DNA of 64,000 nt from Pleurodeles waltl (Eukaryota > Chordata > Amphibia > Caudata > Salamandridae): the NCBI RefSeq assembly GCF_031143425.1, contig NC_090437.1, positions 850,219,978 to 850,283,977 of the forward strand. The letters are read 5' to 3'. The notes beneath the pieces are model-generated. The model saw nothing but the letters and a program-made list of their open reading frames with translations. It did not search any database and was not told the origin of the DNA. Shown here one piece after another: positions 11,101-21,750 of the stretch (its first letter is position 1; the number at the start of each line of letters is the position of its first letter). Position numbers and translations under genes: made by a program.

Positions 11101-11957
11101 TTAACCACAGTACCCTTCACCCAACCATCCAGTAACTCAACCTTGGAAAAGCACTCTACTTCACCCTCCTGAGACTGGTGAGACAGTATCTGTCTGTCCC
11201 TGACACTCAACCCATACTCTTCTGGGATGTCTCTACACTCTATATCCAGGACGTCCACCAGGGGGGAACCCTTTTCTCTGTCACTCTCTGCTAGAGTCAG
11301 TAAAGTGTCCCTCCCCCCAGTAGGAATATGACTCCCTGTGCCAGTTCCCCAATCCTTCTCAGGGACCCTGTGCATAACGGGAACTACCTCATACCCTTGA
11401 ACTGCCTGGGGTGTGTCAACTCCCTTCTTCAAGTTGGGCACCACATCTCTGGGCTTGTGCCCTTCTTCAGCAGTACTAGATGCAAGATTTTTGCTGCCAC
11501 CATCTGAACTGGACTCAGCCCTTCCGGCCTCCAGTTTCAGCTCTTTACAGCTCAGCTCTTGAGCTGCAATCTTTTCTTCTTCCAGGGCTAAGAGTCTTTT
11601 TGCCTCAACCTCTGCAAGATACTCCTCTAATTGTTGCTCCTGTCGCCTTTGACCTCGGAGCCATTCATCTATTTCTGGGTCACTGTCCAACTCTGAGTAG
11701 ACTTCCTCCTCATCTGAGTAGTCTTCCTCCTCATGTGCGTAGTCCTCCTCCTCATCTGAGGGGTACTTAGTCATTTGGTTTCTTGCTGCCTCTCTCTCTG
11801 CCCATCTTTCCTCCCCCCAGACTATGTAGTGATGGAGCATCTCCGCCTTAGTAGATCTCCTTGCTACAGGAAGGCCCCATTTTCTGCAAAGCTTCCTTAG
11901 GTCAGCCTTAGTGAGGTGGTCAGTACGAACAAAGAATGAGTAGGTACACAATCCCAT
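8146..11957 (-). pseudogene. Gag-like ORF with SAP-like start and 37-residue repeats; one frameshift
   Basis: The ATG at 11957 opens 896 residues, then a one-base loss in a G run (+ strand) near 9340 shifts the frame. The reading continues in the next frame to a stop at 8146; together about 1270 codons. The same run has six Gs in sister repeat units and five here. Order: SAP-like helix-turn-helix about residues 13-48 (LTKADLRKLCRKWGLPV); very acidic segment 65-100 rich in DEEE; Glu-rich coiled-coil-like 100-150; Ser/Gly/Glu-rich spacer to about 490; about fourteen 37-residue repeats (core LNSDLVGGRCAPQEVLACQA); a 250-residue tail ending Cys-rich (CPCCCGPGSLFC). No capsid, zinc knuckle or enzyme motif is visible. 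The SAP-like start matches the gag of the element at 24991. A role in nucleic-acid or chromatin binding is a guess from the SAP-like motif. Confidence 0.8.
8945..10475 (-). repeat. In-frame minisatellite, 111 bp unit, about 14 copies
   Basis: 111 bp units (37 codons) run head to tail inside the ORF. On the + strand each has GGTCAGAGTTTAACCTCTG, then CCAACCCAGAGTCA and TGCCTGGCACGCCAGGACT. Units alternate between types reading CAPQKVLACQ and CASQEVLLCQ, which hints at higher-order duplication of two-unit blocks (for example units 2-3 and 8-9). The unit length keeps frame, so copy number can change without breaking the ORF. The antisense strand is also open and mimics a Gly/Pro-rich protein, a by-product of the repeat. 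Confidence 0.95.
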
Positions 11958-12134
11958 TCTGATAAGATCTTATCAGCAAAAACCAAAATTCAAAGTCCAA
12001 AATATCAATAGTATATCCAGGAGGACATCAGAGAACCAAAAGCGAAAAAGATGAAAAATCAAGTTGACCTTCAACTGTGGGTAGGTAGTGAAATACTTAG
12101 CTACTGTATGTCACTGCACAAACACAAGTCCTAT

Positions 12135-12153
12135 CCTCACCGCTGATCACCAA
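12135..12153 (-). other. Primer-binding-site-like sequence of the 8.4 kb element
   Basis: Directly inside the 5' LTR the - strand reads TTGGTGATCAGCGGTGAGG, with the TGG expected opposite a tRNA CCA end after one spacer base. The element at 25957 has the same sequence with one base changed (CAGTGG for CAGCGG). I could not assign the tRNA. Confidence 0.7.
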
Positions 12154-14319
12154 TGTTAGAAATGGGGTTTTTGGTTGGCAGTCAGGTTGCCCTCTGTCCA
12201 AGCAAGAACCCTCACTCTAGTCAGGGTAAGTCACACACAATCCAAAATCAGCCTGTGCTCACCCTCCGGTAGCTTGGCACGAGCAGTCAGGCTTAACTTA
12301 GAAGGCAATGTGTAAAGCATTTGTGCAATAAATCATACAACACCATAGCATAACACCACAAAAATACACCACACAGTGTTTAGAAAAATATATAATATTT
12401 ATCTGGGTATCTTCAGGTCAAAACGATCAAAGTTGCAAATCGAATTTGTAAAGATATCACTGAAAAGTGATAGAGAGTGTCTTAAGTCTTTAGAAAGTAA
12501 ACAAAGTCTCTTTCAAACACAAAGTACCTGGTTTCTGGTGGAAAATCTCCTCAGAGGGCCACAGGAGAAGAGGTGCGTGGAAAACTGGTGTGTGCGTCGA
12601 TTTCTCCTCAGCACACACGGACTTGCGTCGTTATTTTCCACACGGGGAAGTCGGCATCGTTTTCCGGCGCGTGGACAGTCTCTTTCTGTGGATCGCGGGG
12701 ATTACCAGATGTCCCGGGTCTGTGCGTGGATTTTCCGGCTTGTTCTCCGGCTGCGCGTCGGTCTGCGGGGCTGCGCGTCGAAATTACGATCTCACGGCAG
12801 GCGTCGCGTCGATTTCTCCTCTAGACTTCGATCTGCGGGGCTGCGCGTTGAAATTACGATCTCACGGCAGGCGTCGCGTCGATTTCTCCTCTAGAGGTCG
12901 GGCGGCGTTGTCCTTGCGAGGCCGTGCGTCGGATCTTCGATCGTCCCCAGAGCGTTGCGTTGATCAGCGTCGGAGTGCGGCGTTTTTCTCGCCGCGAAAC
13001 AAGCTGTGCGTCGAAATTTTCGGGGCACGGAGCGTCCAAGTAAAAGAGAGAAGTCTTTTTGGCCCTGAGACTTCAAGGAACAGGAGGCAAGCTCTATCCA
13101 AGCCCTTGGAGAGCACTTTCACAGCCAGACAAGAGTTCAGCAAGGCAGCAGGGCAACAGCAAGGCAGCAGTCCTTTGTAGAAAGCAGACAGGTGAGTCCT
13201 TTGAGCAGCCAGGCAGTTCTTCTTGGCAGGATGTAGTTTCTGGTTCAGGTTTCTTCTCCAGCAAGTGTCTGATGAGGTAGGGCAGAGGCCCTGTTTTATA
13301 CTAAGTTGTGCCTTTGAAGTGGGGGTGACTTCAAAGAGTCTCTAAGAAATGCACCACACCCCCTTTCAGCTCAATCCTGTCTGCCAGAGTCCCAGTAGGG
13401 GGTGTGGCAGTCCTTTGTGTGAGGGCAGGCCCTCCACCCTCCCAGCCCAGGAAGACCCATTCAAAATGCAGATGTATGCAAGTGAGGCTGAGTACCCTGT
13501 GTTTGGGGTGTGTCTGAGTGAATGCACAAGGAGCTGTCAACTAAACCTAGCCAGACGTGGATTGAAGGGCACAACAAGATTTTAGTGCAAAGAAATGCTC
13601 ACTTTCTAAAAGTGGCATTTCTAGAATAGTAATATTAAATACGACTTCACCATTCAGCAGGATTTTATATTACCATTCTGGCCATACTAAATATGACCTT
13701 CCTGCTCCTTTCGATCAGCAGCTGCCACTTCAACAATGTATGAGAGCAGCCCCAATGTTAGCCTATGAAGGGAGCAGGCCTCACAGTAGTGTGAAAACGA
13801 ATTTAGGAGTTTTACACTACCAGGACATATAACCACACAAGTACATGTCCTGCCTTTTACCCACACAGCACCCTGCTCTAGGGGTTACCTAGGGCACACA
13901 TTAGGGGTGACTTATGTATAGAAAAAGGGGAGTTCTAGGCTTGGCAAATACCTTTAAATGCCAAGTCGAAGTGGCAGTGAAACTGCACACACAGGCCTTG
14001 CAATGGCAGGCCTGAGACAAGGTTAAGGGGCTACTGAGGTGGGTGGCACAACCAGTGCTGCAGGCCCACTAGTAGCATTTGATCTACCTGCCCTAGGCAC
14101 ATGTAGTGCACTCTACCAGGGACTTACAAGTAAATTAAATAGTCAATCATGGATAAACCAATCAGTAGTACAATTTACACAGAGAGCATATGCACTTTAG
14201 CACTGGTTAGCAGTGGTAAAGTGCCCAGAGGTCAAAAACCAACAACAACAGGTCAGGAAAAATAGGAGGAAGGAGGCAAAAAGTTTGGGGATGTCCCTGT
14301 CAAAAAGCCAGGCCCAACA
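12154..14319 (-). repeat. 5' LTR of the 8.4 kb element
   Basis: 2166 bp; the upstream LTR for the - strand ORF. U3 begins at 14319 (TGTTGGGCC). Its first about 450 bp resemble the 966 bp LTR at 24991-25956 (for example ACTTTACCACTGCT, GTGTAAATTGT, AATGCTACTAGTGGGCCTGCAGCACTG). A TATAAAA box lies at 13294-13300. The transcribed leader downstream is CpG-rich (12560-13030), with a 70 bp tandem duplication. Confidence 0.93.
13294..13300 (-). promoter_or_regulatory. TATA box of the 5' LTR
   Basis: The - strand reads TATAAAACAGGGCCTCTG, a good TATA box within an LTR in the sense direction of the ORF. The identical sequence is in the other LTR at 7081-7087. Transcription would start roughly 25-30 bases further along the - strand and run through the CpG-rich leader. 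Confidence 0.65.
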
Positions 14320-14324
14320 GCCAT

Positions 14325-14519
14325 CTACATCAACACCACTACTTTGGCAATCATCTATAATTACTCTAATCATAAACCTGTTCCTTATCCTAATCCTAGT
14401 CAATACACACACAGCCACTCTAACACTATGCATCACCCTAACGGTAATCCGAAAGCTAACTCTAGTCCTAAATCCTAACCCTAACCTTCCCTTGAATCTT
14501 ACCTTTATTTTTAATCTTT
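14325..14519. repeat. Pyrimidine/CTAA-rich flank with telomere-like variants
   Basis: Non-coding. It contains scattered CCTAA units, including CCTAACCCTAACC near 14475, close to the vertebrate telomere repeat but only about two exact units. The flank beyond the Harbinger right end (23828-23920) has a similar ACCATAA/CCTTACCCTA texture, so the transposon probably landed in one such tract. Confidence 0.5.
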
Positions 14520-14560
14520 GCTGGTCATTATAAACATGGCGGTACAGAACACCACCATTG
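14520..14560 (+). repeat. Left terminal inverted repeat of Harbinger element
   Basis: TCATTATAAACATGGCGG from 14525 matches the inverse of the right end at 16 of about 18 positions after the first five bases. Further GGCGG/CCGCC motifs fill the next 250 bp, typical of this element's subterminal region. Confidence 0.6.
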
Positions 14561-15022
14561 GCGGTGAATAGAAACCCGCAACATAAAGATGGCAAAAACA
14601 GAATCCGCCAAAATTTCTGCTACCACCAGCCACCGCCAGGGCCTTGTCGGCAGAAAGGCTGCACATTCCACCCCGCCACCGCCAAGAACACAAATCCCCG
14701 CCCTCCAAATAATGATGCACAAATCACAGCGGCGGTTAGTGGATGCCAAACGACCATTGGCGGTACAGATCGGCACGGCCAGCAATGGGACCCAACAGCA
14801 AGAAAAGCACTCACTGGCAAGTTTGAAACCCATACACCTGACACACATCCACAGCACTATAAAAAACACACAGACACACCCCACAATCCTTTGCATCGCC
14901 AATAGGAGAAGCCAGACTGACAACACTACACGCAGACACTGAACGCAACATCACACAACTCACACACCCAACCACATAACAGCACCCTCACTAATATCCA
15001 CACAACACAGCATCCACAACAC

Positions 15023-16387
15023 ATGTCCACCTCTAAGCATCCACGCTTCACAGAAAGGGAGCTAAGAACAATGGTGGATGAGATACTCAAGGTCGAGCCA
15101 CAAATCTTCGGGGCACAGGTCCAGCACATACCCATTGCCAGGAAGATGGAGTTATGACAGACAATAGTGAACAAGGTCAACACAGTGGGAAACCATCCAT
15201 GCTCGAGGGGTGACATCCACAAGAGATGGAACGGCCTGCGCGGGAAGGTGAGGTCCATGGCATCCAGGCACCACATTGCGGTACAAAGACTGGAGGAGGA
15301 CCCTCACCTACACCCCCCCGAATACACAGACTGGGAGGAAAAGGTACTGGCTATCCTGCACCCTGAGGGCCTCACTGAACTCACTTGTGGAATGGACTTG
15401 GGTAAGTCATCTACAATTACTTCATATCCACTACACCTGTAATGCATGTACCACCACACCCCTCCAACTACCACCAGGACCACTACCCTACCCAGTTCAC
15501 AATCACTACATCCAGTCACCCTGCATGCCCACAAACCCACCAGGCCCATATCCCTCCCCCTGTGAACAGCCACCCACCCCTGCAAGGTATCAAAATGGCA
15601 CTACACCACCCACAATGCACCACCACATGCCATGCAAAATGCAATGGTAACCCCACAAAAGGTCCCTGCATGGCCCAACAGGGGAAAAAACTGCACAAAA
15701 TAGGCCAGAGCTGTGCACCCTCATCCACATTAGTTAATGTAACATACATGTCCATTCCCCCCCACAGGCACCACCACCCATGCCACCCTGACAGAATGGT
15801 CAAGGAGTGCCAGCGCCCCACATGGAGAGACAGGTCCCACTCAGGACAGTGGAGAAGGAACTGAGGACACTGAGGATTACTATGGTCCGTCACATAGGCC
15901 AGGACTGTCACCCTCCAGCAGCCCCACCCAGGACACCACTGACACCCCTACCACCCAGCCACCAACATCTGCACATGCCAAACGACCCCATACCAGTGTA
16001 TCCAGGCCACAGACTGGTGGAACACAAGTACAGAGTCCACAGTCTCCACCTACCAACAGGCAGGATGACGATGGCCCCAGTACAAGTGGTAACACCAGAC
16101 CTGTGCAGGGGACCCAGGCACAGGGGTCTAGGCCCAGTGGGAGGGTATCAGTGGCCCAGAGGGGAGGCCAAAGGATGGATGCTGCAGCCCAGGAGGTGAT
16201 CTCTGAGGTCCTGGGAGCATACCACCATACCTAAGACAGGATGGGCCAGATCCTGGCCAACCTGGAGCAGAGTCAAAGGCTGCAGATAGCCCAAAATCAA
16301 GAGACCATGGAGCAGTGGAAACAACACAATACCACCATGGCCACTATTTCAAAGGTGCTGCAGAACCACAACCCAACTCAGCCTTAG
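15023..16387 (+). pseudogene. Harbinger Myb/SANT-like DNA-binding protein (first), two exons
   Basis: Partner protein of PIF/Harbinger elements; in known family members the Myb-like protein binds the transposase and helps it reach DNA ends. Exon 1 (15023-15401): MSTSKHPRFTERELRTMV, then VEPQIFG, IARKMEL, DIHKRWNGLRGKVRSM and a YTDWEEKVLAILHPEGL block, a complete tri-helix Myb-like domain. Donor G|GTAAGT at 15402, acceptor CCCACAG ending 15767. The phase-1 join is correct. Exon 2 (15768-16387): Ser/Thr/Pro/Gln-rich linker, then a C-terminal helix (QEVISEVLGAY ... MGQILANLEQSQR) likely to oligomerise. Two in-frame stops, TGA at 15155 (a Trp codon is expected) and TAA at 16232, make it a pseudogene, otherwise well kept. 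About 330 codons. Confidence 0.82.
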
Positions 16388-16884
16388 ACCTGAGACCCCC
16401 ACAAACCAGGAAGCCCCTACCACTGACCACAACACAGACCAGCCATTAACATCAGCAGCAGCAACTGGACCGGTGCCACTGTCTAAGGACACACAGGAGT
16501 CCAGAACCCCTACCTGTACAGCCCAGCACCAGACACTCAAACCGTCCCTCAGACCCAGATATGGCACTGGAACACCTGCCAAGACCAAGGCACCCTCAAA
16601 GAAGTGACATTGACACAAACTATCTCCCAAGTGTGCCACTGTGCTACCTACCTCACCAGCCAATAGCAACTCAACAACCTGCAAAGTAGAGATGGACCTA
16701 TACCCACTGCCACCAATCGCTGAGACCATGTAGCCAGTATGGACATCCACCATCAGCCCACTTCCTATCACTGTAAAGAGCGCCAATGCATCCCTGACAA
16801 CAACTAAAACAAATGTACACCAATTTCTATGTCCCCTGTCATTATGTTGAATCAACTGTAAGTGTGAATGCATTTTCCAGTTAA

Positions 16885-16905
16885 ATTAAAAATCATACCT
16901 TTATT
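16885..16905. terminator. Overlapping convergent poly(A) signals
   Basis: ATTAAA on + (16885-16890) follows the first Myb-like gene. AATAAA on - (16900-16905) follows the transposase gene. The two genes face each other and share this short 3' region, a compact arrangement. Confidence 0.55.
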
Positions 16906-17121
16906 GCAGGAATGGCACCCCACACACATCAGAGTGTGTAGTAAACAGAAATGTACAACATGTTGCTCATCATGGCACCTGGCACCTGAAATTCATGTAA
17001 CAGTGTCAATGACTACAGACCCCACATCCCCATAGTGAATAAGTCAAAATGACATTATGCAGTGCAGGCAACATCATCAGTGAACAGTACCTCATAGTCA
17101 CTGAAAGTATAGTTGGATCAG

Positions 17122-18208
17122 TTAGTTCCTTGAGTGAACATCTTCCCTCTCTTCATCACCATCACTCACATCCCCTCTCAGAGGAAGCAGGTCTGGATAT
17201 ACAGTTCCCTCCTCCTCCAGTAGGGGGATATATTTCCTCACAGAAATGCTGTGCAGCATGCAGCAGGCCACCACTATTCTACACACCTTCTCAGGGCCAT
17301 AGCATAGGGATCCCCCAGAGAGATGGAGGCAACGGATTCTAGCCTTCAGGAGACCTATAGTGCGCTCTATCACCCTCCTAGTATGTCCATGGGCCTCATT
17401 GTAATTCCTCTCTGTATCTGTCCTAGGATTCCTCACTGGTGTCAGGAGCCATTGCATTTTGGGGTAGTCAGAATCACCTGCAAAAGTGGGTGAAACAGGG
17501 CTAACATCAATTGCAGACAGCCTGGCTGTTAGCTATGTACAGAAAATGTGTCAAACACACTCACCCATGAGCCATCCTCTGACCCCTTGCAGTTGATCCA
17601 TCATGTTTGGCACACTGCTGTTCCTCAGGACAAAGGAATCAAGGACTGATCCAGAGAACATTGCATTCACATGTGAAATGTACTGGTCTGCAGTACACAC
17701 CAATTGTATGTTAATTGAGTGGAAGTTCTTCCTGTTTCTGTACACCTGTTTACTTATTCTTGGGGGGATGAGAGCTATGTGGGGGCCATCGATGGCACCT
17801 GTCACATGGGGAATGTTGGAAAAGACATAAAAGTCTGACTTGATGGTAGGGAGTTCAGCACTTTAGGGAAACTTCTCATATGTCTGCAGGTATTGTACAA
17901 ATGGATCCAGGAATTTGGACAGGATAAGGCAAAACATTGGCTGTGAGAACCCTGCACCCATGCCCACTGTCACCTGAAATAAGCCCGTAGCCAGGAAATG
18001 GAGTACAGAGAGCACTTGCACTTCAGTAGGGATGGCATGCTGATTTTGATTTCTCGGTCTCAGTACAGGATCCAGTAATGCACAAAGTTTATGGATAGTA
18101 GCACAAATAAGTCTGTATTTGATAATGATGTGACGTTCCACCATGGTCTCCAAATCAACAAGAGGTCTGTACACAGATGGGGCGCTCCATCGCCACATGG
18201 GTCTCTAC
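17122..18208 (-). pseudogene. HARBI1-type PIF/Harbinger transposase, spliced, one stop
   Basis: DDE nuclease that would cut and join the transposon ends in the nucleus. The likely start is ATG at 18198, behind a splice acceptor ending at 18209. The N-terminal helical part (LVDLETMVERHIIIKYRL, then the HFLATGLFQ region) runs to about residue 111, where TAA (17863-17865) interrupts the frame. The same frame then gives AIDGPHIAL (first Asp) and GSVLDSFVLRNS (second Asp). Intron 17478-17564 has GTGAGT/TTTGCAG ends. The last exon 17122-17477 carries RRVIERTIGLLKARIRC (catalytic Glu) and an acidic tail. All three catalytic residues remain. Total about 350 codons, the usual family size. Convergent with the first Myb-like gene. 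Confidence 0.85.
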
Positions 18209-18245
18209 CTAGAAGGAGTGGAGAACACATGTGAGGGACACACAT

Positions 18246-18737
18246 TCATTAGCACAACCTGTTGTGTATATAACACTGCTGTCCAGCATGTAGGTTACAC
18301 ATAAGCATTGTAGGATGTACAACATGAGTGACATGTTTTAACTGATACATCTGGACTGTTGTGGGCAGTAAATAGTCATTTGGGTATGCAAATAAGGGCT
18401 GGAGTCCACAAGGCCTGCATGGGGCCCATGACCAGGAAATATATGCATAGTACTTGCAAAATGACAGCCCCCTGCCATCCAGATATGTAGCAGTGGAAGT
18501 GACATCATACTGCTAGCGGTTGTTGTAATGGCGTAAGGCGGTGTTCACCGCCGTGCATCCATTCATTGGTTAATATGGTTGTCAATGGGGAATATGTGCC
18601 TATCATGATCGGCGGTGACGGTGCACACCGCCGCGGAGCATATGCCATTTCGTCACCCAGGTTCACTTGACTCCCAGATTCCGTGCATGGAAGTACTCCA
18701 GTCAGAGTGCTGCTGTGTCCGGACTCTGGTTACTCAA
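18246..18737. promoter_or_regulatory. Divergent intergenic region with GGCGG inverted motifs
   Basis: Non-coding segment between the - strand transposase and the + strand second SANT-like gene, so it probably holds both promoters. Inverted motifs GGCGGTGTTCACCGCC (18537-18552) and GGCGGTG...CACCGCC (18611-18632) resemble GGCGG/CCGCC motifs next to the terminal repeats. They could be protein-binding sites within one element, or the end of a second nested element. Confidence 0.45.
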
Positions 18738-21283
18738 ATGGCATGAATCACAGGGAAAAGGGCCTTCACCACAGAGGAGCTGGAGAAGCTAGTGGACAGG
18801 GTCCTACTCCTGTACGCCAAGTTATATGGGCGACCATAGGTGCAGGTGAGTAGGCGGATGGGGTGCAAGGATGTGTGTGATAGTGGTGGATGCACGTGTG
18901 CATGATTTGTAACAGCACTTGCATTGAATGTTTGACAAATAAGGGTGAGTGAGGTGGTGGAATGATGTTGTTATGTGTCCGAACCATAGGGGACGTATAG
19001 CCAGCAGTATCAAATGGGCATTGTCTGACCTCTGTGCTAATTTTCTGTGTGTCCCCTACAGGCCAGTGCCCATCAGAAGAGGGGACTCTGGCAGGCCATC
19101 GCCAGGGAGGTGAGGACCCTGGGGGTCTACAACCGGCAGAGCACCCCCTGCAGGAAGCGGTGGGAGGACCTGCAGCGCTGGGCCAGGAAGACCTGCGAGG
19201 CCCAGCTATGGAAGTCCTCCCAACAAGGAAGGGGTGCCCGTCGGGCCCTGACCCCTCTAATGCACCGCATTCTGGCGGTGGCACATCCAGAATTGGATGG
19301 GCGCTTGAAGGCTGCACAGCAGACACAAGGGGGTGAGTACCGAAACTATTTTCTGCCTCCTTGATGGATGTCTGAGGGTGCTGTAGTATGTATGCTGTCT
19401 AGTGGCAGGGACTCTGGCTGGTGTCTTATGCAATACGGCCCCCATGGGCAATTAGATGATTAGGGGCAGGTCTGCAGTTCCTCAGGTCCTGCTGTAATGT
19501 GGGAGATGGTTGTATGCTAGGGTTGTGGCAACTAGTCAGGGGCATAGGTATGACTATAGTTGTAGGTGCTGCGTGTTGGTGTATTAGCTGGGTGGGAGTA
19601 TGAGTCAACCAAATATGCACATCCATTCAGGTGTTAACAAATTTCTCTCCTGTTTTGTCTCCCCTCCGCTGTACTCTTGTGTTGTCTGTGTATATCAGCA
19701 TCATCTGGTGAGGGAGCAGTGGCACGGGCGAGTGGGGATGCAGCAGCCCACAGTTCCATGGAGGCAGAGTCTACTGACATCAAGGGGACCAGTGGGTTGG
19801 AGGGCGAGGGGAGTACCATGGGGGAGGTTACTACCACTGGAGGTAGTGACTCTGATACCTCCTCCGATGGGAGCTCCCTGGTGGTGACGGACCCTAGTGG
19901 GCCCACCCAATCTTTGACATCTTTCGCCACCCCCATACCATTGCCGCCCTTCCAGTTGCTCCCCACCTAGTTGCCTGTGCCCGCTCACCCAGAAGGGTGG
20001 GCGTCTCCTTCGCCCCAGGCACCTCATCCCTGGCCCCAGTCTGCCCTGCTGCCCTCACTGAGGAGGCTATTGACCTCCTGAGGACCATCTCTGTAGGGCA
20101 GACTACCATTGTGAATGCCATCCCTGGTCTAGCATCCCAGATGCAGCAATGCAATGCATACCTGGAAGGCATTCACAGTGCCATGTCTGGCCTACAGAGA
20201 TCTTTTCAGGCTCTGGCCTCCTCTTTGATGGCAGCCAGTGTCCCTGGTCTTTTCATCACCCCTCCAACCACCTCTACCCCTTCCAGCACCCCACTCCCTT
20301 CACCCATCCCAAGCACACGTTCAGACAGCCATGCACACACCTCAACACACAAAAACATACAGAGAAACACAAGCACCACACTTCCCACCACAGGCATACA
20401 CACAGCCAACATACAAAGGCACACACAACAACATCCACTTCCCCCAGTGTGTCCACCTTTCCCGAATCCCTGTCTCTCACTTCTACATGCACACTCACAA
20501 GCACTGCACCCTCAGTCACTGCTGCTGGCCTCATTCTTGCAGTCACCACAACATCAGACATCCAGTCACGCATCCCAGACACCACACCTGCACTCACCAC
20601 AACGACTTTGAGTGACACTTGCAGCACACTCACCAAACTTGCAGACACCCAGACAACATCCATTTACACTGGCAGCCTGTCTTGTCCCACTGTGTCCACC
20701 TCCCTCCTCCCAAGACACTCAAACGTTCCCAGACACCCACCCAACACATATCCACCACACCTCAGCATACTGTACAGGCACCTCCATCCACGTCACACAC
20801 ACCTACACCTGTTACAACCACTCCCTCTACCTCCACTCCCACACCTTCCTCCATGTCCACCCCGATTGCCCGTAAAAAACTTTTCCTATCCCGTGTTGAC
20901 CTTTTCGAACCCACTGGCCCACCCCATCTTGTCCCTAAACGTGCCCACCTCTTTGCCCTGTCCACTCCTTCTACGTCCAATTCCGGCCCTGTCCGCCCTT
21001 CCCATTCCTGTGCCCCTTCCCCTGTGAGCAAGAAGCCACGTGCTGGCCCTGGTCCATCTGCCACCCCCTGGTCGAAGCCCGCTCCCCCACTTTCCAAGGC
21101 TAAACCAAAACCCCTTCCACCTCCCAAACGTAAGCACAAGCCCCACCTCCTAGACGTAAGTCCCCACCCCGCCACCCCCTGCCCCTGTTCCCTGAGGTGC
21201 CTGACTGCCCCATTGATGTCCCTTTATCGTGGAGTACCATGTGCACACGTGGGAGTCAAGTTCGAGCCATTTGGGCCCAATAG
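18738..21283 (+). pseudogene. Second, different SANT/Myb-like transposon protein, three exons
   Basis: Exon 1 (18738-18845): ATG, a TGA at 18744, then RAFTTEELEKLVDRVLLLY and a TAG near 18837; donor CAG|GTGAG. Exon 2 (19062-19332): SAHQKRGLWQAIAREVRTLG, then CRKRWEDLQRWARKTCEAQL, a Myb-like tri-helix with conserved Trp residues, and LTPLMHRILAVAHPEL. Exon 3 from 19699: acidic Ser/Asp/Glu stretch, then after a frameshift near 19970 LTEEAIDLLRTISVGQ and a coiled-coil-like QCNAYLEGIHSAMSGLQR segment. A long Pro/Thr/Ser-rich tract follows, and a basic C-terminus (SKKPRAGPG) with a likely stop at 21281. AATAAA follows at 21344. It differs from the first Myb-like gene in sequence and exon structure. 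At least two stops and two frameshifts show decay. Confidence 0.65.
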
Positions 21284-21343
21284 CCTTTTTATGTTGGACT
21301 GGCCAATGGCCTCATTTGGACAATCAGGTCTTACTACTTCTGA

Positions 21344-21349
21344 AATAAA
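21344..21349 (+). terminator. Poly(A) signal of the second SANT-like gene
   Basis: AATAAA about 60 bases after the probable stop codon at 21281, on the same strand. This supports the proposed gene end. Confidence 0.55.
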
Positions 21350-21750
21350 GTTTCTGTGCCCAGTGTTGGTGTTGGCACACTCTGGATACGTGGTTCATCG
21401 TTTCATTGTGGGGGGGGTGTGGTGCACATGTGTGTACTTTGGGCAGGTTGTCTTGGCCTTAAGTCGGGCAAGTACCTCTTACTCAGGTGTATGGCTTGTG
21501 ATGATGTGAGGGTTTATGTGGGTGCATTGCAATATGGGTGGAGTGGGTGGGTATGTAACTGTGCCCTTTCTTCTGTTTGTTAGGTTGCGGTACTTACCGT
21601 CATCGTCTTCGTCGCTGGTCACGGTCGTGGAGGTGTATGGCAAGGAGCAGCACTATCATGATTTCCAATTCTCTCTCCATATCTGCTTTGGGGTGTTGTG
21701 TGTGCCTCCGGTGAGTGTTTCATTTTATTTGGTTCGTTTCTGCCAGGCTT

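Larger units (their letters stand above)
5941..14319 (-). mobile_element. Complete non-autonomous LTR retrotransposon, 8.38 kb
   Basis: Two near-identical LTRs (5941-8107 and 12154-14319, both TGTT...AACA) enclose a 4 kb interior with one long ORF on the - strand. Target duplication GCCAT is present exactly at 5936-5940 and 14320-14324. On the - strand, a primer-binding-type TTGGTGATCAGCGGTG abuts the upstream LTR and a G-rich polypurine-like tract abuts the downstream LTR. No capsid, protease, reverse transcriptase, RNase H or integrase is encoded, so replication would need proteins supplied in trans. By eye the LTRs differ at about 15 sites in 2.17 kb (under 1%), so insertion was recent. 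LTR sequence, primer site and the ORF start match the Gmr1-like element at 24991, the probable helper lineage. Confidence 0.93.

Noticed and set aside
14460..14490. Interstitial telomere (CCCTAA array)
   Set aside because: Only about two exact units in a generally CTAA-rich tract; too short to call a telomeric insertion.
20149..21027. A 292-codon Ser/Thr/Pro/His-rich open frame
   Set aside because: It overlaps exon 3 of the second SANT-like gene in a C-rich, stop-poor tract. The exon frame carries the conserved segments; this one has none.
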